A DNA stretch of 10,132 nt, from assembly GCA_016208645.1 (NCBI GenBank), contig JACQXP010000295.1:1-10132 (forward strand), given 5' to 3'. This DNA is from Candidatus Methylomirabilota bacterium (lineage in GTDB: Bacteria; Methylomirabilota; Methylomirabilia; Methylomirabilales; 2-02-FULL-66-22). Below, piece by piece: positions 5,742 through 10,132 of this stretch; the first letter of the stretch is position 1; each line of letters opens with the position of its first letter. The notes beneath the pieces are model-generated. The model did no database searches, had not been told where the DNA came from, and saw only the letters and a program-made list of their open reading frames with translations. A program made the translations under genes and the position numbers.

Positions 5742-7121
5742 ATGAGCCACGAAGAGATCCTGGTCGTTGACGACGAGAAGAACATCCGGGGCTCCCTGGA
5801 GGGGATCCTCAAGGACGAGGGGTACCGCGTCCGCGGGATCGCCACGGGAGAGGAGCTGCTGAAGCAGGTCGGGCAGGCGGTCCCCGACCTGGTGATCCTG
5901 GACGTCTGGCTTCCGGGGATGGACGGGCTCCAGACCCTGGAGGAGGTGAAACGGCTCCACCCCGAGCTCCCGGTCATCATGATCTCCGGCCACAGCACCG
6001 TGGAGGCGGCGGTCAAGGCGACCAAGCTGGGGGCCTACGATTTCATCGAGAAGCCGCTCAGCCTGGAGAAGACGGTCCTGGCCGTGCGCAACGCCCTGGA
6101 CCGGCAGCGCCTGGAGCTGGAGAACCGGGCGCTCCGCCAGACGCTGGAACAGCGCTACGAGATCGTCGGGGAAAGTCCGACCATCCAGGCCCTGCGCGCC
6201 CAGATTCAGTCGGCGGCGCCCAGCCACGGTCGGGTCTTGATCCGGGGGGAAAGCGGCACCGGAAAGGAGCTGATCGCCCGGGCCATCCATCGGCAGAGCC
6301 TGCGCCGGGACAAGCCCTTCGTTGAGGTCAACTGCGCCGCCATTCCGGACGAGCTGATCGAGAGCGAGCTGTTCGGGCACGAGAAGGGCGCCTTCACCGG
6401 GGCGACCACCAAGCGGCGCGGGAAGTTCGAACTGGCGGACGGGGGCACCATCTTCCTGGACGAGGTCGGGGACATGAGCCTGAAGACCCAGGCCAAGGTC
6501 CTCCGCGTCTTGCAGGAGCAGACCTTCGAGCGGGTCGGGGGCACCGAGACACTCAGCGTGGACGTCCGGGTGATCGCCGCCTCCAACAAGGCCCTGGAAG
6601 AAGAGATCCAGAAAGGCACCTTCCGGGAGGACCTGTTCTACCGATTGAACGTCATCCCCTTCGAGGTTCCGCCCCTGCGGGAGCGGAGGGAGGACTTTCC
6701 CCTGCTGGCGGCTCATTTTCTCCGGCTCTTCTCCGAGGAATACGGGAAACGGGAGAAGAGTCTGAGCCCGGGGGCCATGGACCTGCTGTTGCAGCATCCG
6801 TGGCCGGGCAACGTGCGGGAACTCCGCAACGTGATGGAGCGCATGGTGATCATGGTGCCGGGGGACACCATCCAGGACTCCGACCTGGCGCCCTCGCTCC
6901 GCACCCGCCCGGCGGCGGCGGCCGAGGCGCCGGCCGATCAGGTGATGGAGTGGGATGGGAGCTTGCGCGAGGCGCGGGAGCGCTTCGAGCGGCAATATAT
7001 CCTACGCCGCCTCGGAGAAGCCAACTGGAACATCACCCGCACGGCCGAGCGGCTGGGGATCGAGCGGAGCAACCTCCATCGCAAGATGAAGGCATACGAA
7101 ATCGAATTGCCGAAACGATAG
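5742..7121 (+). CDS. ntrX: Sigma-54-dependent response regulator, NtrX-like
   Basis: 459 residues. The receiver domain (about 4-120) has the acid pocket D10/D11, phospho-acceptor D54, S82 and K104. The AAA+ domain (about 140-375) has Walker A GESGTGKE (169-176), an intact GAFTGA loop (216-221) that contacts sigma-54, Walker B GGTIFLDEVG (234-243), and FREDLFYRLNV with R295 and R301. A Fis-type helix-turn-helix sits near the end (about 427-450, NITRTAERLGIERSNLHRKM). Phosphorylated by NtrY, it should bind upstream sites and drive open-complex formation by RpoN polymerase. The following gap contains a repeat array and a possible terminator, so ntrYX is likely a two-gene unit. NtrC is the alternative name, but adjacency to an NtrY-type kinase favours NtrX. 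The ATG is preceded by a weak GTGAG at 5732-5736. Confidence 0.93.
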   Translation: MSHEEILVVDDEKNIRGSLEGILKDEGYRVRGIATGEELLKQVGQAVPDLVILDVWLPGMDGLQTLEEVKRLHPELPVIMISGHSTVEAAVKATKLGAYDFIEKPLSLEKTVLAVRNALDRQRLELENRALRQTLEQRYEIVGESPTIQALRAQIQSAAPSHGRVLIRGESGTGKELIARAIHRQSLRRDKPFVEVNCAAIPDELIESELFGHEKGAFTGATTKRRGKFELADGGTIFLDEVGDMSLKTQAKVLRVLQEQTFERVGGTETLSVDVRVIAASNKALEEEIQKGTFREDLFYRLNVIPFEVPPLRERREDFPLLAAHFLRLFSEEYGKREKSLSPGAMDLLLQHPWPGNVRELRNVMERMVIMVPGDTIQDSDLAPSLRTRPAAAAEAPADQVMEWDGSLREARERFERQYILRRLGEANWNITRTAERLGIERSNLHRKMKAYEIELPKR

Positions 7122-7124
7122 GAA

Positions 7125-7245
7125 CGAGAGCCGAGAGCCGAGAGCCGGGAGCCACGAGGGGACCGGGATCAGACTGAGAGCCGCGAGACGCGAGCCGAGA
7201 GCGGACCGGAACGATAACAAGAGCTGAGAGCCGAGAGCCGAGATG
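7125..7245. repeat. Degenerate 7-bp repeat array after ntrX
   Basis: The unit is CGAGAGC. Units lie in three clusters: 7125-7152 (three exact copies and CGGGAGC), 7175-7202 (TGAGAGC, CGCGAGA, CGCGAGC, CGAGAGC) and 7225-7245 (TGAGAGC, CGAGAGC, CGAGATG). The clusters begin exactly 50 bp apart. The segments between them share only GGACCGG and part of GGAACGA, at a shifted offset. This is a decayed tandem repeat of higher order filling the 158-bp gap between ntrX and the HAD gene. It has no unique spacers and is not a CRISPR. Confidence 0.85.
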
Positions 7246-7260
7246 ACGACTCGGATTTTT
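7238..7260 (+). terminator. Possible intrinsic terminator before the HAD gene
   Basis: CCGAG (7238-7242) pairs with CTCGG (7250-7254) around a 7-base loop, followed by A and five T (7256-7260). The stem is short, but the T-run is the best seen in the window. The left arm is made of the last repeat units. The next gene begins only 20 bases later, so either termination is leaky or the HAD gene's promoter lies upstream in the repeats. Confidence 0.45.
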
Positions 7261-7279
7261 GACGGCCGGGGGTGAGCGC

Positions 7280-7951
7280 GTGACCAACAATCGCGGGGTG
7301 ATCTTCGATTTCGACGGTGTGCTGATTGACAGCGAGCCGCTTCATCTCCGGGCCTTCCAGGAAATTCTGCCGGCGTTCGGTCGGAGGCTGACGGAGCAGG
7401 AGTATTACGCGCAATACATCGTCTACTCGGACCGGGAGGTGCTGGAGCGGCTGCTGCCGGCGGGGGAGACGCTGGAGGCGGCCCTGGTGGCCAAGGAGCG
7501 CCGCTACCGGGAGCTGGTGGAGGCCGGCGTCCCCGTCTTCCGGGACGGCCTGGCGCTGCTTTCCCAAACCGATGGGTGGCGAGTGGGGCTCGCCACCGGA
7601 TCCCTGCGGTCCGAGGTCGAGCGGATCCTCCGATCCCTCGGCATCCGCGAGCGCTTCGGCACGATCGTGACGCGGGAGGATTGCCGGAAGGGCAAGCCCG
7701 ATCCGGAGCCCTTTCTCCTGGCGGCCCGCGCGCTGGGGCTCGCGCCTCACCGGTGTGTCGTGATCGAGGATACCCCCGGAGGCGTCCAGGCGGCCAAGGC
7801 CGCCGGCATGGCCTGTGTGGCCGTGACCCATTCCTGTCGGCGGGACAGCCTGGTCGGGGCGGATCTGGTGGTGGATGATCTCGCCGCCGTACCGCTGGCC
7901 GCGGTCCTGGGCGACGGAGGGCCTCGTGACCCAGACCGCGACGCTGGATGA
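7280..7951 (+). CDS. HAD-superfamily hydrolase, phosphoglycolate phosphatase/beta-PGM-like
   Basis: 223 residues from GTG 7280, behind a GGGGG at 7268-7272. An in-frame TTG at 7259 would add 7 residues but overlaps the terminator T-run. All HAD motifs are present: nucleophile D10 and acid D12 in FDFDGVLIDSE, T106 in LATGSLRSE (motif II), K139 in GKPDPEPF (motif III), and E163-D164 in IEDTPGGVQAA (motif IV). A helical cap lies at about 18-85. This is subfamily IA with the DGV(L)-S-E-P-H start typical of beta-phosphoglucomutase-like and small sugar-phosphate phosphatases. The substrate cannot be read from sequence. The enzyme is cytoplasmic and magnesium-dependent. The next gene overlaps its end by 26 bp. 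Confidence 0.9.
   Translation: MTNNRGVIFDFDGVLIDSEPLHLRAFQEILPAFGRRLTEQEYYAQYIVYSDREVLERLLPAGETLEAALVAKERRYRELVEAGVPVFRDGLALLSQTDGWRVGLATGSLRSEVERILRSLGIRERFGTIVTREDCRKGKPDPEPFLLAARALGLAPHRCVVIEDTPGGVQAAKAAGMACVAVTHSCRRDSLVGADLVVDDLAAVPLAAVLGDGGPRDPDRDAG
7916..7921 (+). promoter_or_regulatory. Shine-Dalgarno site inside the HAD gene for the membrane-protein gene
   Basis: GGAGGG lies 4 bases before GTG 7926 and within the end of the HAD gene. It decides the start of the next gene, excluding an in-frame ATG at 7875 that has no ribosome site and would add 17 residues of no hydrophobic or conserved character. Confidence 0.65.
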
Positions 7952-8468
7952 GGCGATCCGCCATCGCCTGCGGGCCGTTCTGGCGCCCCTGCGGGTGGTA
8001 TACGGAGCCATGGTCGGTTCGATCCTGGTCTACTGGATCGTGGTGCAGGTGATCCGGAAGGTGGGCCAGATTCCCCGGGGGCGTGATGTCTTCGCCGCTG
8101 TGGACTGGCTCCGCTATCCGCTGTACGCCCTCGGGGTCGTCGCCTGCGTGGTCGTCCTGGTCCTGCGTCGGCGCCTGTTCGACCCCGAGGGGGTGATCCG
8201 GCGGGCGCGGGGCCAGAACCTGCCCGAACTCCTCTCCACGCTCTCCTCGAATCAGGTGCTGGTCTTCGCCGTGGGCGAGGTTCCGGTCATCCTGGGCCTG
8301 GCGCTCTATTTCGTGGGGGGATACCTGCTGGACTTTTACATCCTGGCCGGACTGTCTGCGGTGGCCTTCGCCCTCGCCTTTCCGTCGGCGGTGGAGTGGG
8401 AGCAAGTCCTCATCCGGGTCCGCACCTTCCGGCCGGAGCTGTTCGCGCGCCCCGGCTCTTCTGGGTAG
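7926..8468 (+). CDS. Four-helix integral membrane protein, function unknown
   Basis: 180 residues starting at GTG 7926 behind a strong GGAGGG, overlapping the HAD gene by 26 bp in another frame. Four hydrophobic segments are visible: about 23-43, 63-81, 110-131 and 134-154. Between helices 2 and 3 is a basic loop (RRRLFDPEGVIRRARGQ) that suggests a cytoplasmic face. Both termini would lie on the same side, with a basic N-terminus. There is no signal peptide, no metal-binding motif and no family I recognise. Translational coupling to the phosphatase, and the CDF gene only 9 bp downstream, suggest one transcript. The pattern helix, PSAVEWEQ, short tail recurs in small unnamed bacterial membrane proteins, but I cannot assign a role. 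Confidence 0.85.
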   Translation: MTQTATLDEAIRHRLRAVLAPLRVVYGAMVGSILVYWIVVQVIRKVGQIPRGRDVFAAVDWLRYPLYALGVVACVVVLVLRRRLFDPEGVIRRARGQNLPELLSTLSSNQVLVFAVGEVPVILGLALYFVGGYLLDFYILAGLSAVAFALAFPSAVEWEQVLIRVRTFRPELFARPGSSG

Positions 8469-8477
8469 CGTCCTCGC

Positions 8478-9914
8478 ATGGCCAGCGGAACAGACGCGCC
8501 CATGCCGGTGGGTCTCGAGGCCAGCCGGCAAAAACTCCGGGTGGCCCTGACGTCGGTGATCGCGGCCGTCGGCCTCACCGCCACCAAGGGCATCGTGGGC
8601 TGGCAGACGGGGAGCCTGGGCATCCTGTCCGAGGCAGCGCACTCCGGCCTGGACCTCGTGGCGGCACTCATCACATTCTTTGCCGTACGGGTGGCCGACC
8701 GACCGGCCGACCAGGACCATCATTACGGCCACGGGAAAATCGAAAACCTCTCCGCCCTCGTCGAGACCGGCCTCCTGCTCCTAACCTGCCTCTGGATCAT
8801 CTACGAGGCGCTGGAGCGCCTGTTCTGGAAGCACGTGGAGATCGAGCCGAGCTGGATCGCCTTCGCCGTGATGCTCGGGTCCATCCTGGTGGACGTCTCC
8901 CGCTCCCAGGCCCTATCCAGGGTAGCGGTGGCCTCTGGCAGCCAGGCCCTGGAAGCGGATGCCCTCCACTTCCAGACCGATGTCTGGGGGTCTCTCACGG
9001 TTGTGGTCGGGCTGGCGGCGGTCTGGGCCGGACGACAGTGGGGCGTCGCCTGGCTCTCCCTGGCGGACGCGCTGGCGGCCATCCTGGTCGCGGCCATCGT
9101 CCTGGTGGTGGGCGGTCGGCTGGGGAAGCGCGCCGTGGATGCCCTGCTGGACCGTGCCCCCCTCGACCTCATGGAGCGGCTCCGCGCCGCGGTGAAAAGC
9201 GTCCCGGACATCCAAGGGCCGGTCACCCTGCGGGCGCGGAGGGTCGGCTCCCGCCTCTTCGTGGATGCGGCCGTCTCCATCGGCCGCGGCGCCTCCTTCG
9301 AAGGCGCGCACGCGCTCGTGGATCAGGTCGAGGAACGCATCCGTCACGTTGCGCCGGAAGCCAGTATCGTCATCCACGCGGAGCCGCTGCGGACCGCGAA
9401 TGAAAGCCTGGGGGAAGCCATTCGGCATATCGTGTCCCGGCATGCCGCTGGTGCGCACGACGTCTTCATTCATGAGACCGATGGGAAACCGAGCGTGGAC
9501 CTCCACCTGGAGGTGCCCGGGGAAGTGACCCTCACGGAAGCGCACGCCCTCACGGAGAAGATCGAGGCCGACCTCCGCCGGGAGATCCCGGGGTTGGGGC
9601 AGGTGTACATCCACGTGGATCCCCTGCGGGAAGCGGGGACGGCTGACGCCCGGGAGTCCGGCGACGTCGGCCGGGTGGCCGCACGCCTGCGGCGCCTGGC
9701 CCTCTCGATTCCCGGGATCTACGACTGTAGCCACATCTCGGTCCGGCAGGTCGAGGGGCGAACCTGGATCGCCTGCCACTGCGCCATGGACGGAGGCCTC
9801 TCGGTGGCGGAAGCGCATGAGTTGGGTCTGGAGCTGGGGCGACAGGCGCGGCGGCATATCCCGGGCGTCGAGCGGGTCAGCGTGCACGCGGAGCCTGCGA
9901 TCCGGCAATCGTGA
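8478..9914 (+). CDS. Cation diffusion facilitator with three tandem C-terminal dimerisation domains
   Basis: 478 residues. The membrane domain (about 17-225) has the CDF order of six helices. The transport site is H55-x3-D59 in helix 2 and H164-x3-D168 in helix 5, a set typical of zinc-type exporters; HHYGHGKIEN (81-90) is the conserved loop. It should export a divalent metal, probably Zn, for protons. Most bacterial CDFs end with one ZT_dimer domain; here there appear to be three, at about 240-304, 312-383 and 398-474. Each has an AH helix start (H278, H356, H447) and an IH-x-E/D strand (H300/E302, H379/D381, H470/E472). The middle one keeps all the ligands known from E. coli YiiP (H327, H343, H356, H379, D381). 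The third carries C417, H419, C433, H434 and C435. The SD is weak; ATG 8502 is an alternative start. Confidence 0.92.
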   Translation: MASGTDAPMPVGLEASRQKLRVALTSVIAAVGLTATKGIVGWQTGSLGILSEAAHSGLDLVAALITFFAVRVADRPADQDHHYGHGKIENLSALVETGLLLLTCLWIIYEALERLFWKHVEIEPSWIAFAVMLGSILVDVSRSQALSRVAVASGSQALEADALHFQTDVWGSLTVVVGLAAVWAGRQWGVAWLSLADALAAILVAAIVLVVGGRLGKRAVDALLDRAPLDLMERLRAAVKSVPDIQGPVTLRARRVGSRLFVDAAVSIGRGASFEGAHALVDQVEERIRHVAPEASIVIHAEPLRTANESLGEAIRHIVSRHAAGAHDVFIHETDGKPSVDLHLEVPGEVTLTEAHALTEKIEADLRREIPGLGQVYIHVDPLREAGTADARESGDVGRVAARLRRLALSIPGIYDCSHISVRQVEGRTWIACHCAMDGGLSVAEAHELGLELGRQARRHIPGVERVSVHAEPAIRQS

Positions 9915-9927
9915 TCCGCGACAATCC

Positions 9928-10132
9928 ATGATAGATGATACGGGTCGCGAGCCGCCTGGCTTCTGCGTCCGCGAGGCGACGCTCCAGGACAACGCAGCTC
10001 TGCTCGCGCTGGATCGGGAGTGCGTCGTGGCGGCCGCCACGCCCGTGTCCTTCGACCGCTCGCCGGACTTCTTCGCGCGCTCCCGGCCGTATTCGAGCTG
10101 GCGGGCATACGTGGCCGAGGGAGACTCGGGCC
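9928..10132 (+). CDS. Probable GNAT-family N-acetyltransferase, N-terminal part
   Basis: The frame opens at ATG 9928, 13 bp after the CDF stop, and stays open to the right edge (68 codons). The start reads MIDDTGREPPGFCVREATLQ, then DNAALLALDREC, then FDRSPDFFARSRPY. The first strand with V-R-E-A-T and the helix D-x-x-A-L-L-x-L are the usual opening of a GNAT domain. The DRSPDFF segment also occurs in such proteins. The acetyl-CoA loop (Q/R-x-x-G-x-G/A) would lie beyond the window, so the family call rests on the first third only. Substrate unknown. Spacing suggests it belongs to the operon upstream. No clear SD is seen. Confidence 0.65.
   Translation, partial: MIDDTGREPPGFCVREATLQDNAALLALDRECVVAAATPVSFDRSPDFFARSRPYSSWRAYVAEGDSG

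Noticed and set aside
5712..6995. Minus-strand frame of 427 codons opposite ntrX
   Set aside because: Shadow of ntrX; no motif, and it begins in the repeat array.
7125..7245. CRISPR array
   Set aside because: Units are 7 bp with no unique spacers of regular length and no cas genes nearby.
7002..8732. Minus-strand frame of 576 codons spanning the repeat array and three genes
   Set aside because: Runs through the heptad repeats and is antisense to well-supported genes; the translation is repetitive and Arg/Pro-rich.
1..10132. Mobile element, prophage, toxin-antitoxin or defence system
   Set aside because: No transposase, integrase, nuclease-immunity pair or flanking direct repeats were seen; the genes are housekeeping or regulatory and use similar codons throughout.

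Overview
This window comes from a GC-rich Gram-negative bacterium. It encodes LpxC, the committed enzyme of lipid A synthesis, so the cell has an LPS-type outer membrane, and it has an NtrY/NtrX pair whose regulator keeps the sigma-54 contact motif. Codon third positions are strongly G/C. The gene order and the short GC-rich intergenic repeat arrays resemble uncultured lineages such as Methylomirabilota/Rokubacteria or some former Deltaproteobacteria. That placement is an inference, not something the sequence proves. No mobile element, CRISPR array, tRNA or rRNA was found.

Layout. Bases 1-172 hold a doubtful minus-strand ORF running off the left edge and a 12-bp tandem repeat. A good sigma-70-type promoter (173-201) then starts a rightward series: a coiled-coil C4 zinc-ribbon protein, an RNase HI-family protein with an N-terminal extension, and a DciA/DUF721 protein. 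These are packed 4 bp apart and by a 4-bp overlap. A 219-bp gap of only about 51% GC, with a candidate sigma-54 promoter, separates them from lpxC. After lpxC come a weak terminator, a second sigma-70-type promoter, a leader with two strong hairpins, and ntrY (membrane histidine kinase). A palindromic array of 8-bp units precedes ntrX (sigma-54 activator). A decayed 7-bp repeat array and a possible terminator end that section. The last section holds a HAD-family phosphatase, a four-helix membrane protein of unknown function, a cation diffusion facilitator with three tandem C-terminal domains, and the first 68 codons of a probable GNAT acetyltransferase. These lie close together or overlap and probably form one operon.

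How the genes relate. RNase HI and DciA serve replication and nucleic-acid maintenance. LpxC controls entry into lipid A synthesis. NtrY/NtrX sense and transmit a signal to sigma-54 promoters, and the best sigma-54-like site seen lies directly upstream of lpxC, next door. This suggests the testable idea that this NtrYX pair helps set envelope synthesis.

The items most worth a second look are the triple-domain CDF transporter, the sigma-54-like site before lpxC, and the two repeat arrays flanking ntrX. I did not find a clearly new multi-gene defence or metabolic system.
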